A stretch of 64,000 nt of DNA, from contig CAMIYC010000014.1 in NCBI GenBank assembly GCA_946402905.1, positions 1 to 64,000 of the forward strand. Reading direction: 5' to 3'. The stretch is from an uncultured Prevotellaceae bacterium (GTDB taxonomy: Bacteria; Bacteroidota; Bacteroidia; Bacteroidales; Bacteroidaceae). A program made the translations under genes and the position numbers. Positions within the stretch are counted from its first letter, which is position 1. Every line of letters starts with the position of its first letter. The notes under the pieces are model-generated. The model did no database searches and was not told the DNA's origin. It worked only from the letters and a program-made list of their open reading frames with translations. Of the stretch, positions 38,884 through 49,011 are shown piece after piece.

Positions 38884-40959
38884 TTAGAGGTCGTCTTCTA
38901 TCTCTCCGTCTCCGTCTACACCGTAGACGCTCTTTGGTACGAGCTCGAGATAGTCGAGCATGAACTCATTGTTGTTGCCCTGCTTTCCGTCGGATGCCAC
39001 TCTGAACCTGATGTAGTGGTCTTTGTTGGCGTCCATGTAGGTCTGGCAGAGGATACGGCGATAGGTGCGCTCGTTGCCCACGAAGTAGTTCTTGGCCGAG
39101 GTGCTGAAGTGGAAGAGGGAGCGTGGAGCTCGGTATGCTCCGAGGTTCTTGAGCAGTTTTTGCTCCTCTGCCTTCTCCTCGTCCGTCATCTTGTCGTAGT
39201 CGGCACAGGTCTCGTCGGTGACGAAGCGGTCGCCGATGTAGAGGTCGGAATTGAGGAATTTTGTCATGTCGAGCGGTATGCCCTGTGGCACACCGTCGAA
39301 GTATACCTGCATGACACCGCGTGTCTCGATGGCGCAGAACCCGAGTCTCACCTGCCAGTCGCCGCTGTAAGGTATCGGCGGCAGCCGGAAGGTGAAGTCG
39401 TAGTCGCCGAAGAGGTTCCACTCATCTCCCTGCCACGACCAGAAGTTGATGTGCGGGCGGCGCAGCACCACGTAGCAGTTGGTGAACGACACACCGTCGA
39501 GGTATCCGAGCGGGAAGTAGAAGTTGCGCCCGTTTTTCGGTGTGGCGGAGTCGTCGGGTGTGCCTGCATCGTCGTCCTTGGTGGGGTCGCCCTCGAATCT
39601 CAGTCCGTTGGTGATGACTTCCGGGAATACGGTAGAGAAGTCCATGCGTATACGCATGTTCTGCACCTTGTTCTGCACGTCGTAATTGAAAGCCACGATG
39701 TCGTCTACGTAGAAGTAGTGTCCGTTGATGCCGTCGTGCACTACGTCAGTCTCAATAGTGGGGTCGATGTGCTGTCCCTCGATTTTGTAGCTGTCGTCGT
39801 AACGCCGGTTGATATAGCGCTCACCTTTCTTGCCGTTGCCCAGATAGGAGGTGAGGGTGAGCTTTTCTACTTTGATCATGGTGTGCGGCAGCAGTGTCAT
39901 GAACCAGTCGACGGGGTTGATGAGTGTCTCGTCGAATCCGAAAGCCCCCTGCACCACGCCGATGTTCACGTCCATGGGGGTGAGGTCGGCGGTACCGGCT
40001 GTATAGGTCTTGAGGATATGATATTGTACGAAGCGGCGCAGTGGGTTGACGCTGTCGGTGAGGTTTTCAAACTTGTGTCCCTCCTTGGCCACGTCGTTGG
40101 GATAGACCGGGTCGTAGAGTTCGCAGGCTTTGTCGTAGAGTGCCTTGAGGTCACCTTTGGCGATGCCGTATTTGTTTTGCAGCACTTCGTCGGGCTCGAC
40201 GAAGACGGTGTACCCGTATTTCTTGGTGTCGGGCACCCATCCCACTTCACTCCATGTGTGTGACTTGTAATAGTATTTGGGATAGATGGACTTGTCGTAG
40301 CTCTCGTCCTCTACCTTCATGATGTCGTCGATCACTCCCGTGGCCTTCAGTGCACTGTAGAATGTGCTGATGTTGGGGTTGTCGCGCAGCAGGTCGGAGA
40401 TGTAGTTGTTGGACTTCTCGATCACCCTGTCGATGGGCTGCATGATGCCGTTCTCCACGGAGTCGTCCTGCAGTTCGAAGTAGATGTGCGCCAGACCCTC
40501 GAGGAAGATGACGGCGTTGTCGTTCTCGTCGAAGCCAGAGGAGGTGGCGATGTATCGGCCGAGCATGTTGGCGGTGGGCAGACGGTCCTGGCTCATCTCC
40601 ATGGTGGTGTACATGTTGTTGACCAGGTGTGTGCGTGCGATGGTGTCGCAGTCGGCGTCGGTGAGGTCGCTGACGCTCGACTTGCCGATGTTTTTCAGAT
40701 AGGTGTTGACCGCGTCGTTGGAGGGAACGAAGCAGGTGTAGTGTCCGTAGGTGGCGAGCAGGTCCATCAGTCCGGCGCGCTCCACAATCTGTGCAAACTC
40801 GCTGTACTCGGTCCTGTTTTTGAGATAGTCGCTTGCCATCTCACCGGTGAAAGTGTAGAAGTTCTCGCTGTCCGGCTCGTCAGAGCATGCGGTCAGCGTC
40901 GGTGCCAGGATGGCCAGCAAGGCTGCCAGACCCAGGATATGATATTTGATCTTTTTCAT
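38884..40959 (-). CDS. Fasciclin (FAS1) domain lipoprotein, second of the operon
   Basis: 691 residues from MKKIKYHILG (40959; an ATG 9 bp upstream is also possible). Lipobox LTAC at about 22-25. The FAS1 domain (about 45-170) shows YSEFAQIVERAGLMDLLATYGHYTCFVPSNDAVNTYL and the typical IARTHLVNNMY block. A second FAS1-like region follows at about 185-340 (ISTFYSALKATGVIDDI, YTVFVEPDEVLQ). The C-terminal half is beta-rich and ends in DYLELVPKS, as in a carbohydrate-binding jelly roll. It begins 22 bp after a SusD gene. Confidence 0.82.
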   Translation of the reverse strand: MKKIKYHILGLAALLAILAPTLTACSDEPDSENFYTFTGEMASDYLKNRTEYSEFAQIVERAGLMDLLATYGHYTCFVPSNDAVNTYLKNIGKSSVSDLTDADCDTIARTHLVNNMYTTMEMSQDRLPTANMLGRYIATSSGFDENDNAVIFLEGLAHIYFELQDDSVENGIMQPIDRVIEKSNNYISDLLRDNPNISTFYSALKATGVIDDIMKVEDESYDKSIYPKYYYKSHTWSEVGWVPDTKKYGYTVFVEPDEVLQNKYGIAKGDLKALYDKACELYDPVYPNDVAKEGHKFENLTDSVNPLRRFVQYHILKTYTAGTADLTPMDVNIGVVQGAFGFDETLINPVDWFMTLLPHTMIKVEKLTLTSYLGNGKKGERYINRRYDDSYKIEGQHIDPTIETDVVHDGINGHYFYVDDIVAFNYDVQNKVQNMRIRMDFSTVFPEVITNGLRFEGDPTKDDDAGTPDDSATPKNGRNFYFPLGYLDGVSFTNCYVVLRRPHINFWSWQGDEWNLFGDYDFTFRLPPIPYSGDWQVRLGFCAIETRGVMQVYFDGVPQGIPLDMTKFLNSDLYIGDRFVTDETCADYDKMTDEEKAEEQKLLKNLGAYRAPRSLFHFSTSAKNYFVGNERTYRRILCQTYMDANKDHYIRFRVASDGKQGNNNEFMLDYLELVPKSVYGVDGDGEIEDDL

Positions 40960-40981
40960 ATTGTTCATCCTTTAAGCGTTG

Positions 40982-42781
40982 TTATTTTGTCTTTTCATAA
41001 CTGTCGTTCTCGCCGCTTCCGAATGCCGGGTTCTGTACGAGCAAGTTGTTGACTTTCATTTCATCGATATTATAGGGCCAGTAGATGGCATCCATCTTGG
41101 AGAGTTTGTTGGCAATCAGAGCACCTCCTGTGGTCACTTTCTGCAGTGCGGCCTGCGAGAGCACCTGTGTGTTGCCATTGCGTCGTGCGGTGCGTACGAG
41201 GTCGTACCATCGCTTGCCTTCGAACATCAGTTCACGCTGGCGCTCACGGAGGATGAGTTGCTCCATCTGTGCCTTGGTGACATAGTCGGATGCGACGAGC
41301 GTGTCGGCCAGGTTGACCTGGCACACCGCGCGCTTGTTGACGGCGTTGACGATGGAGAAGGTGCGCTCCAGTATGGGTGCGTTGAAGTCGATGGTCTCCT
41401 GGTCGCTCCCCTCGCGCAGTGTCTGTGCGAGTGCTTCCGCTTTCATGAGCATGATGTCGGTGAGGCGGTAGATGATCCAGTTGGATCCGTTGTAGCCCTC
41501 CACCCACTTGGATGAATAGGCAGCAGCGACCTTGGTGGGCGTAGAGACGTCGATGGTGACACCTCTGTTGACAAACTTGCAGATGCTCTTGCTGGCAAGG
41601 TTGCAGTTCTCGTAAAGGCGTGAGTCGAGCAGCTTGTTCTTGTCGTCGAAGACGGTGCGTCCGCTGGTTTTTGAGATGTCGTCCAGTATATAGTCGGAAG
41701 GTGCGAGGAATCCGCGGTCAGCATTGCTGTGGCCGTAGAGGATGCCCACTGCCGTGTTGGCCATCATGCTGCTTCCGCGTGGGTCGTCGTTGAAGACGAG
41801 CTGGAAGATGATTTCCTGATTGGCCTGTGTCACATAGTCGTCATAACCGAAGAGAATGTCCATGAGCCGGCCGTAATAGTTGGTCGTCACCAGTTCGTTG
41901 ATGAGAGGGTATCCATTGGTGCGGGTGTAAGTCTCGTTGCTGGAGCCTCCGCCTCCTGCCAGGATGCGCCCGGAGCCCGACTCTCGAATCTCCTCGGCCA
42001 TTTTCTTTTTCGATTCGATGATGAGGTCGGCATATTCGATGCAGCGTGCGTAGTCCTGCTTCCAGAGATACATCTCGCAGAGCATGGCATAGATGGCATC
42101 TTGTGTGATGCGGCCTGTCTGATAGGACGGTGTGGTGGTGGGATAGCGTTTCACCGCGAGGTTTTTCACCCCCTCCAGGTCGTTGATCAGTGAGTCGAGC
42201 ACATCCTCAAACCTCGATGCCGGCAGTACCATCTCCTGGTCGTCGTCGGTGTAGGCCACGGTGGAATAGGGCACGTCGCGGAAGGTACGTATGAGGTAGA
42301 AGTAGCACAGTGAGCGGAGTCCCACCATCTCGGCGATGGTGGCCTGCAGTTCGCTGTCGGTATATCCCGGGTCGTCGGCTGCGACCTGCGGTGCGTATTT
42401 GATGACCGTGTTGCAGCGGTTGATGACATTGTAGAAGTCTACCCAGGTGGTGTATGCGTTGCTGGCGGTGATGTTCTCATTGAGCAGGTTGAGCAGGTTG
42501 GCATCGCGGTCGGAGTTGAGACCCGGCGCCATGTTGTCGCTTCGTGCCTCTCCCCAGATGATCATGCGTCGCACGCATGGGTCGGACTGGAGTGCGGAGT
42601 AGCATCCTGCCACGATACCGTCGACATCGGCCTTCTCTGTCCAGAATTTCTCGAGGATGATCTCATTGCGTGGCTCGATCTCCAGGAAGTCTGAACAGGC
42701 AGCAAAGAGCATGGCGGCCGGTACGGCGAGCGTGGCGATGGCCATGCCTTTCAGTTGTTTGAAAAATGTATGTTGTTTCAT
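40982..42781 (-). CDS. SusD/RagB-family lipoprotein, first pair of the FAS1 operon
   Basis: 599 residues from MKQHTFFKQL (42781), lipobox FAAC at about 25-28. SusD marks include FLEIEPRNEIILEKFWTEKADVDGIVAGCYSALQ, VGLRSLCYFYLIRTFRDVPYS, and at the C-terminus ILRERQRELMFEGKRWYDLVRTARR followed by YWPYNIDEMKVNNLLVQNPAF. Pairs with the SusC-type gene 34 bp upstream. Confidence 0.92.
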   Translation of the reverse strand: MKQHTFFKQLKGMAIATLAVPAAMLFAACSDFLEIEPRNEIILEKFWTEKADVDGIVAGCYSALQSDPCVRRMIIWGEARSDNMAPGLNSDRDANLLNLLNENITASNAYTTWVDFYNVINRCNTVIKYAPQVAADDPGYTDSELQATIAEMVGLRSLCYFYLIRTFRDVPYSTVAYTDDDQEMVLPASRFEDVLDSLINDLEGVKNLAVKRYPTTTPSYQTGRITQDAIYAMLCEMYLWKQDYARCIEYADLIIESKKKMAEEIRESGSGRILAGGGGSSNETYTRTNGYPLINELVTTNYYGRLMDILFGYDDYVTQANQEIIFQLVFNDDPRGSSMMANTAVGILYGHSNADRGFLAPSDYILDDISKTSGRTVFDDKNKLLDSRLYENCNLASKSICKFVNRGVTIDVSTPTKVAAAYSSKWVEGYNGSNWIIYRLTDIMLMKAEALAQTLREGSDQETIDFNAPILERTFSIVNAVNKRAVCQVNLADTLVASDYVTKAQMEQLILRERQRELMFEGKRWYDLVRTARRNGNTQVLSQAALQKVTTGGALIANKLSKMDAIYWPYNIDEMKVNNLLVQNPAFGSGENDSYEKTK

Positions 42782-42815
42782 TTCTTTTATTCTTTTGTCC
42801 ATTACAGTATGTCTC

Positions 42816-45800
42816 CTAAAAATCTACGGTGATACCCAGTGTGTAAGAGCGTGAGCGCGGAGTCTGTGCCCAGTCGATGGCCGGGTCGTATCCTGCACTT
42901 GAGATATCCGGGTCTACGCCAGAGTATTTGGTCAGCACGAAGGGGTTGTTGGCACTGGCATAGAACGACATTTTGTTGAGTCCCACGTATTTGAGGAATT
43001 TGCTGCGCAGCGTATAAGAGAGCTGAGCATATCCCATACGCAGGTAGCTGCCGTCCTCGACAAAGCGGTCGCTCACGAGGGTGTTGTAGTTGGATGTGGT
43101 GCCGAACATGGCGCGTGGTATGGTGGTCACGTCGCCCTCTTTGCGCCAGCGGTAGTTGACGGCCTGGCTCTGGTTGTCGTTGCCTCTCATGGCCTCTGCG
43201 TTGAGGCGTGCCATGTTGAGGATCTTGTTGCCGTAGCGGTAAGTGAACTGTGTGGTGAGACGCCAGTCGCCGTAGGTGAAGGTGAATCCGAAACCGCCGG
43301 TGAGCTTGGGCAGTGAGCTTCCGAGATATACGATGTCGAGGGCGTTGATTTGTCCGTCGTTGTTGACATCCTCGTAGATGGCGTCACCACCGTTGAAGCG
43401 GTAGTTCCTGCCGGTGGCGTCGTTGGTGTAGTTGAACATCATTCGTACGGGGTTGCCCTGTGCGTCGCGTATGATCTCTCCTGTGGGTGCCACGGCCACC
43501 GGTGCGGTCTTACCGCTGGCGATGAATGCTTCCTGTTCTTCGCGGCTCATCTTGTTGAAGGTGCTGTAGTTGTACTGGTAGACACCCTTATAACGGAATC
43601 CGTAGATGGCTCCCAGCGGGTTGTGCACCTGTACGCGGCGCAGCCATTCGGCGTTGTCGAAACCGAAGGTGGAGTTGAGATTGTTGAGGATATACTCATC
43701 CATCTCCAGGATCTCATTGCGGTTGTTGCCGAAGTTGGCGTTGAGGTCGAAGTAGAATTTCGAGCCCACTTTGAAGAGTCGGTTGGTATTGACATGGAAT
43801 TCCCATCCCGTGTTGCGCATCTTTCCGCTGTTGCGGTATGGCACGGTGTTGTATCCCGTGTTGGAAGGGATGCGGTAGTTGGCCATCAGCATATCGGTGG
43901 TGGTGGAACGGTATCCCTCGATACTCATGGTGAGGCGGTCGTTCCAGAATCCGAGATCGACACCGATGTTGTAACTCGACACAATTTCCCACTTCATGTC
44001 AGTGAGTCGTATGTTGAGCGGTGCCATGGCACTCATGTCGATGTATCTGCTGGCCGAGCCATATTTAGAGGTGTACAGGTAGTTCTGTCCGGGCTGGTTG
44101 CCCACGCGTCCCCAGCTGGGTCGCACGGCGAACATGGAAAGCCATTTCTCGAGCGGTTTCATGAAAGGCTCGTCGCTGATGATCCATTTGAGCGATACCG
44201 AGGGGAAGTATCCCCAGCGGTTGCCCGGTCCGAATTTTGTGGTACCGTCGGCACGGATGGTGAAGTCGGCGATGTAGCGCTCTTTATACGCGTAGTGGGT
44301 GGAGAAGGTGTAGTAGAGTGACCTCCACTGGCTATATCCCGAAGACAGCCCCGTAATCAAGCCGCCTGCTGCCGGACTGGTGATACCGCCCGATGGCGTA
44401 CCGTTGCCGGATGTGCCTTGGTTGTTGGATGATCCGGAGGTGAGTTCCATACGGAGCATCGACATGATAGAGTGGTCTTTGTTGCGGAATGCCGGTATGA
44501 GGTAGAGTGTCTGTTTGGTGTTGAACGACACGCTCTTCGAGGAGCCTGAATAGGTGTCGTTGACACCTGCCGACCATGCTGTGGACTTGAGTTCCTGCGG
44601 GTAGAACTTGTCGTCATACTGGTTGAATATGTTCATGTATACCGATCCGCGCCAGTTGAGCTGCCAGTGGTCTTCGTCGGTGCCGAGGAGCTGGTAGTTG
44701 ATGACGAGTTCGGGTGACATGTCGTAGGTGCGTCGCTCGTTCTTGGCCAGGTTTGCCGAAGCCACGGGGTTGATGTATCCTTTCTGGTTGTCAGCTTTTC
44801 CTGGACCCGATTCGTTGAACACGCTCGATGCCGACTGCAGCATGGTGTAGTAGGTGGAGGTGTTTTCTCCGGTGAGCGGGTCCTGCTCGTAGATGCTCAT
44901 GTTGGGCATCTTCTTGAGTGCGATGGCGAGCAGGTTGTCGTAGCTCATGTTGTTTTTGGTGTAGGTCAGGGCGAAGTTGGTACTGACGCGTATGCGCTCA
45001 CTCACCTTGTAGTCGAGGGCCACACGGGTGGAGAAGCGGTTGAGTTTCTGCTTGATGATGGTACCTGTCTCATGGTCGAAACCTCCACCGATACGGAATG
45101 AAGCTTTCTCTCCACCGCCGCTGATGGTGACGTAGTGGTTCTGTCGCAGACCCCACTGTGTGACGGCGTCGCGCCAGTCGGTGTTGTTGTTGTACTGTTC
45201 ATACTCTGAGAAAGTGGGGTCGTAGTTGATCTCAGGGATGTTAGCCGACTGCGTGTCGTTTTGCTGTGGGTTGAAGTAAGACTCTTTGAGCAGCATGGTG
45301 TAGTCGTCGCCGTTGAGCATTTCATAGCCTTTGGGCTGGTAGGTGCCGGTGAGTTTGAGCGAGTAGGTGAGTTTCGGAGGTCCTGCCACACCACGCTTGG
45401 TGGTGAGCTCGATGACGCCGTTGCCACCCTGCGAACCGTAGATGGCTGTAGCTGCCGCATCTTTCAGCACGTTGATGCTCTGGATGTCCTCCGGGTTGAT
45501 GTTGAGCAGTTCGGCGAATTTCTCATTGTTGGCCGAGGCCATGTCGAAGTTGTCGAGGTTGACTTCGCGGATGTTTCCGTCGACCACGATGAGCGGGTTG
45601 GCATTGGTCAGTGTAGATAGTGATGATGCACCGCGCAGACGCATGGTGGAGCCCGACCCGAGGTCGCCGGAGTTGCCGATGATGTCGAGACCTGCGATAC
45701 GTCCCTGCAGCACCTCGTCGACCGATGTGATGCCGAGTCCCTCAAACTCCTTCATGGAGATGCTCTGCGTGGCGTATGAGAGCTCGCGCTCGGGGATGGG

Positions 45801-46163
45801 GAGCGAGTTGCCCTTGGCACGTTTTTTCGACACCACGGTGACCTCCTGCAGTGAGGTGGCCAGCTGCATGGTGATGTTGTAAGTGGTCTTGTTGATGGGA
45901 TGGAACTGCTCCTTCATACCTACGTATGAGAAGCGCAGCCTGTTTTTGGGGTTCTGGATTTTCATGGTGAAGTTACCGTCGAGGTCGGTGACGGCACTCT
46001 CGATGATACGTCCGTTGGCGTCCATCTCACAGACGGTGGCTCCGATAAGCGGTTCGGTGTCGTCGCTCACGTTGCCCGAGATAGAGGTGATGGTCTGAGC
46101 ATAGGCTGTCAGTGCCACCATCTGCATGCAAAGTAATACTATGATGGATTTCAGTTTTCTCAT
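42816..46163 (-). CDS. SusC-type TonB-dependent transporter, first pair
   Basis: 1115 residues. Signal peptide 1-22, regulatory-like domain (SISGNVSDDTEPLIGATVCEM), TonB-box-like LQEVTVVSKKRAKG, plug domain with MRLRGASSLSTLTNANPLIVVDG and TAIYGSQGGNGVIELT, and a barrel ending SYTLGITVDF. All parts of a working porin are present. It starts only 3 bp after the stop codon of the upstream FAS1 gene, which points to translational coupling. Confidence 0.93.
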   Translation of the reverse strand: MRKLKSIIVLLCMQMVALTAYAQTITSISGNVSDDTEPLIGATVCEMDANGRIIESAVTDLDGNFTMKIQNPKNRLRFSYVGMKEQFHPINKTTYNITMQLATSLQEVTVVSKKRAKGNSLPIPERELSYATQSISMKEFEGLGITSVDEVLQGRIAGLDIIGNSGDLGSGSTMRLRGASSLSTLTNANPLIVVDGNIREVNLDNFDMASANNEKFAELLNINPEDIQSINVLKDAAATAIYGSQGGNGVIELTTKRGVAGPPKLTYSLKLTGTYQPKGYEMLNGDDYTMLLKESYFNPQQNDTQSANIPEINYDPTFSEYEQYNNNTDWRDAVTQWGLRQNHYVTISGGGEKASFRIGGGFDHETGTIIKQKLNRFSTRVALDYKVSERIRVSTNFALTYTKNNMSYDNLLAIALKKMPNMSIYEQDPLTGENTSTYYTMLQSASSVFNESGPGKADNQKGYINPVASANLAKNERRTYDMSPELVINYQLLGTDEDHWQLNWRGSVYMNIFNQYDDKFYPQELKSTAWSAGVNDTYSGSSKSVSFNTKQTLYLIPAFRNKDHSIMSMLRMELTSGSSNNQGTSGNGTPSGGITSPAAGGLITGLSSGYSQWRSLYYTFSTHYAYKERYIADFTIRADGTTKFGPGNRWGYFPSVSLKWIISDEPFMKPLEKWLSMFAVRPSWGRVGNQPGQNYLYTSKYGSASRYIDMSAMAPLNIRLTDMKWEIVSSYNIGVDLGFWNDRLTMSIEGYRSTTTDMLMANYRIPSNTGYNTVPYRNSGKMRNTGWEFHVNTNRLFKVGSKFYFDLNANFGNNRNEILEMDEYILNNLNSTFGFDNAEWLRRVQVHNPLGAIYGFRYKGVYQYNYSTFNKMSREEQEAFIASGKTAPVAVAPTGEIIRDAQGNPVRMMFNYTNDATGRNYRFNGGDAIYEDVNNDGQINALDIVYLGSSLPKLTGGFGFTFTYGDWRLTTQFTYRYGNKILNMARLNAEAMRGNDNQSQAVNYRWRKEGDVTTIPRAMFGTTSNYNTLVSDRFVEDGSYLRMGYAQLSYTLRSKFLKYVGLNKMSFYASANNPFVLTKYSGVDPDISSAGYDPAIDWAQTPRSRSYTLGITVDF

Positions 46164-46166
46164 GCC

Positions 46167-48803
46167 TTATTTCCTCCTGATCTTTAAAATTTGTTTTTTC
46201 CACGGAGTCATTTTCTCATACATCAGCGGTCCGTCGATCTGGTGTACCACGGCATCGGAAGCCATGAAGATGACGGCGGAGTTGGCGCCCACGGCGCCTC
46301 TGATCCAGTAGTCGCGGCAGATTTGGTTGTAGAGCCCTTCTGTCTTGACCACTTTGCGGGTGTTGCCCATGACGTCGGTGACAGTGAGCTGTCCGCCGGC
46401 GGCATTGGAAGTGATGGGATAGAATCGTCCTGTCTCCGGGTTTCGCATCATGCTTTCGTACATGTTGAGGTCAGAGCCGTCTTCCGGTGCCATGTTGATG
46501 GCCACGGTGTGGTCTTGCACATGGTAGCGTATGAAGTCGACGATGATTTTCTTGATGACGCGTTGTGCGCTGTCGGCCATTTCCTCCGAGCCCCATACCT
46601 GTTCGGTCTGTGCCTCATAGTCTTCCCATGTGGGCAGGAGTCCGTCGCGGATGAGTCCTTGTATTGACTCGTTGGTGGGTACGTATACGGTGTAGTTGTA
46701 GTTGTCGAAGAGCCGGAAGTTCTTGCTGCCCTGGTCGGTGAGTCCTGCGTTGTAGGTGTTGTTGAGCTTGGTGACCATCAGTTCGCTTCCGTCATGGTTG
46801 ATGAGGTTGAGGAATTCTGAGAATTTCTCATTACCCTGCAGCGTCATGTACAGCGAGTTCTGTGCCGCTGCCGGTATGCCGGTATTGAGCTGATACGACT
46901 TTCCGTTGGTCTTGGTGTAGATCTCGTTGTTTTCGACGGGGAGCACCTTGTTGTGCTCGAGGTCCCAGCCCCCAGCGAATGCGAGTCGCCCGTCGGGCAT
47001 CCTTGTGACGTGTAGCAGCGTACCGCCTTTCGACTTGTAATATTCGTGTCCGTCTTCCACGTCGCCCACGATGATGAGCTGGTCCATGAGTCGGCGCAGG
47101 CGGTCGTTGATGACATCCCTGGCCACGGTGGCCTGTGTGCGTGCTCCCAGCGTGATGACGCCGTTCTCGTCGATGGTACAGTTGTATCTTCTGGCCTGTA
47201 CGCGCTCTGCTGCCGACTTTGTCTTGTCGTAATAGAATTCGAGGATAGAGGGAGCCTCATTTCCTGCGTTGTCTTCCTTGCCGTAGAACACCGGGTCGAC
47301 GTAGTAGAGCATGGCGTTGTTGACGGGCAGCAGCAGGCTATACTTCGAGTCCATGGAGAGCAGGTATGGCAGGAAGTTGAGCTGGTCGATGGCCCAGTAG
47401 ATGATGTTCATGGTAGAGGCGTGTGCCAATGCGGGATAAGCCACAGAGGCATACTCAGCGGGTGAGAACACCTTGTTGACCAGATAGACCACGCCGTTGC
47501 ATCCCATAAAGCATGAGTCGACGTCTTCCACTTTGATACCCAGCTGCTCTTTAGCATCGTTGAGCACCTGGTCGAATTTTGAGGGGAAGGCGTTGGTGAA
47601 TGTTGGCAACATGTTGACGTTGAGCAGCTTGGCGAGTGTGGCATCGGGTATGCTGTCCCATGATCCATACTCAGTCTGCAGGTCTTTTCCCTCGTGTTCC
47701 CACCAGTATTCGAGTGCTTCGTTGGTGGGTACGATCATGGCTCCTGCATCGTAGTGCAGGTCGTAGTTCATGGTGTTGGCATACATATATTGGTTCCATC
47801 CCGGGTCGAAAGCCAGCTGTACGGCCACGGCGTCGCCGTTGGGGTCTGTGGCATTGGGCTCACCACCCGCGGAGCGGCGGCTGTAGTAGCGCAGGGTATA
47901 GACCGAGTCTTCGTTGTTGTAAAGTCGGTTGTACTCCTTGGTGCCTGCAGCGTTGAAGTAGGGTGCTGAGAAACGGTCGATGAGGCTCGACCACATCGAC
48001 ATCTGCGGGTGCTGGCGCAGTATCTCGGCCATGTTGGGCGACGACTCTATGACGCCGTCCACTTTTTGTATGTATCCGTTTTTGCAGGTGATGTCTCTCT
48101 CGGTGATACGCTGTCCGTTGACCCATGCCTCTGAGGTGGTCGTGGCCTTATGGTTGGTGAGTATGGCCATGTCTTCCGGGGTCATGTTGTAATAATTCAT
48201 GAATGCGGGTAGGAAGTGTATCATCGGTGCTGAGGTGGCATCTTTGAAGATGGGTATGCTTCTGCCGTTGTCTTTGAATTTTTTCCACGCGTTGGTGTTG
48301 GGCATCTCTGTCGGCTTCATGATATAGACAGAGTCGTAGATGCTGGATGCCGTCTCGCGCCTCATGCACATGCCTTCCATGGGTGGGTTTCCGCTGACGT
48401 TGGAGAGCAGCTCCACGAGGTATGCGTTGTTGATCATAGAGTTGTTGAGCAGCATTTTCTTCTGAGCGGTGCTCAGGCGGTCGTAGTTGCTCACGCCCCA
48501 GTTGTTGCTTTTGAACCACTGGTCAAAGGCTTCGTCATTGGCTGCGAAAAGAGTCTTTGATCCAGTATGGCTCAACACTTCTTTTTGCCCCAGGTCGTCC
48601 ACCAGTCGGAGTAGAGTGGTGTAGTGACCATCTTCTTGCAACTGCTCATAGATGGAGTTTCCCAGCCATGAGGGCTGTCCTGTGAGCAGCGTGTCATCCT
48701 CGCAGGACTGTGAAACTCCGGCTACGACGAGCAGTGCACAACAGGCTCCAACGAGTCTTGCGGCTCGTATTTTCAGCCTGTGTTGTAGCTTTCTTTGTTC
48801 CAT
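46167..48803 (-). CDS. Large multi-FAS1 lipoprotein heading the seven-gene operon
   Basis: 878 residues with a basic N-terminus, a hydrophobic core and lipobox SQSC at about 31-34. Repeated FAS1-like regions are recognisable by their cores: GHYTTLLRLVDDLGQKEVL with TLFAANDEAFDQWF (about 55-95), MIVPTNEALEYWW (about 355), LLPVNNAMLYYVDP (about 510), and FSEFLNLINHDGSELMV with YTVYVPTNESIQGL (about 660-715). So it probably holds four. Only such proteins and SusC/D pairs are encoded in the operon. The 438 bp before the start show no TAnnTTTG box close to the gene. Confidence 0.85.
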   Translation of the reverse strand: MEQRKLQHRLKIRAARLVGACCALLVVAGVSQSCEDDTLLTGQPSWLGNSIYEQLQEDGHYTTLLRLVDDLGQKEVLSHTGSKTLFAANDEAFDQWFKSNNWGVSNYDRLSTAQKKMLLNNSMINNAYLVELLSNVSGNPPMEGMCMRRETASSIYDSVYIMKPTEMPNTNAWKKFKDNGRSIPIFKDATSAPMIHFLPAFMNYYNMTPEDMAILTNHKATTTSEAWVNGQRITERDITCKNGYIQKVDGVIESSPNMAEILRQHPQMSMWSSLIDRFSAPYFNAAGTKEYNRLYNNEDSVYTLRYYSRRSAGGEPNATDPNGDAVAVQLAFDPGWNQYMYANTMNYDLHYDAGAMIVPTNEALEYWWEHEGKDLQTEYGSWDSIPDATLAKLLNVNMLPTFTNAFPSKFDQVLNDAKEQLGIKVEDVDSCFMGCNGVVYLVNKVFSPAEYASVAYPALAHASTMNIIYWAIDQLNFLPYLLSMDSKYSLLLPVNNAMLYYVDPVFYGKEDNAGNEAPSILEFYYDKTKSAAERVQARRYNCTIDENGVITLGARTQATVARDVINDRLRRLMDQLIIVGDVEDGHEYYKSKGGTLLHVTRMPDGRLAFAGGWDLEHNKVLPVENNEIYTKTNGKSYQLNTGIPAAAQNSLYMTLQGNEKFSEFLNLINHDGSELMVTKLNNTYNAGLTDQGSKNFRLFDNYNYTVYVPTNESIQGLIRDGLLPTWEDYEAQTEQVWGSEEMADSAQRVIKKIIVDFIRYHVQDHTVAINMAPEDGSDLNMYESMMRNPETGRFYPITSNAAGGQLTVTDVMGNTRKVVKTEGLYNQICRDYWIRGAVGANSAVIFMASDAVVHQIDGPLMYEKMTPWKKQILKIRRK

Positions 48804-48878
48804 AGTTTTTAGTTGTTATTTGGTAATTTATGATTATATGCTGATGGGTGATTGGTCTTTGTTGGGTGGGGTGGTGAG

Positions 48879-48934
48879 GTGTCTGGGGTGTCTGGGGTGT
48901 CTGGGGTGTCAGGGGTTCCAGGGGTTCCAGGGGT
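48879..48934. repeat. Ten-bp tandem array, GTGTCTGGGG then GTTCCAGGGG
   Basis: About four units of GTGTCTGGGG are followed by two of GTTCCAGGGG. This is the only array with a 10-bp period seen in the window; it lies about 75-130 bp before the start of the FAS1 operon. Confidence 0.9.
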
Positions 48935-49011
48935 GGTGGGGTGTATATATTATATACAATGTGTGTGTTGTGTGTCGGTTTTGCCTTTCAGATGGCTATT
49001 ATGACCGGGGG

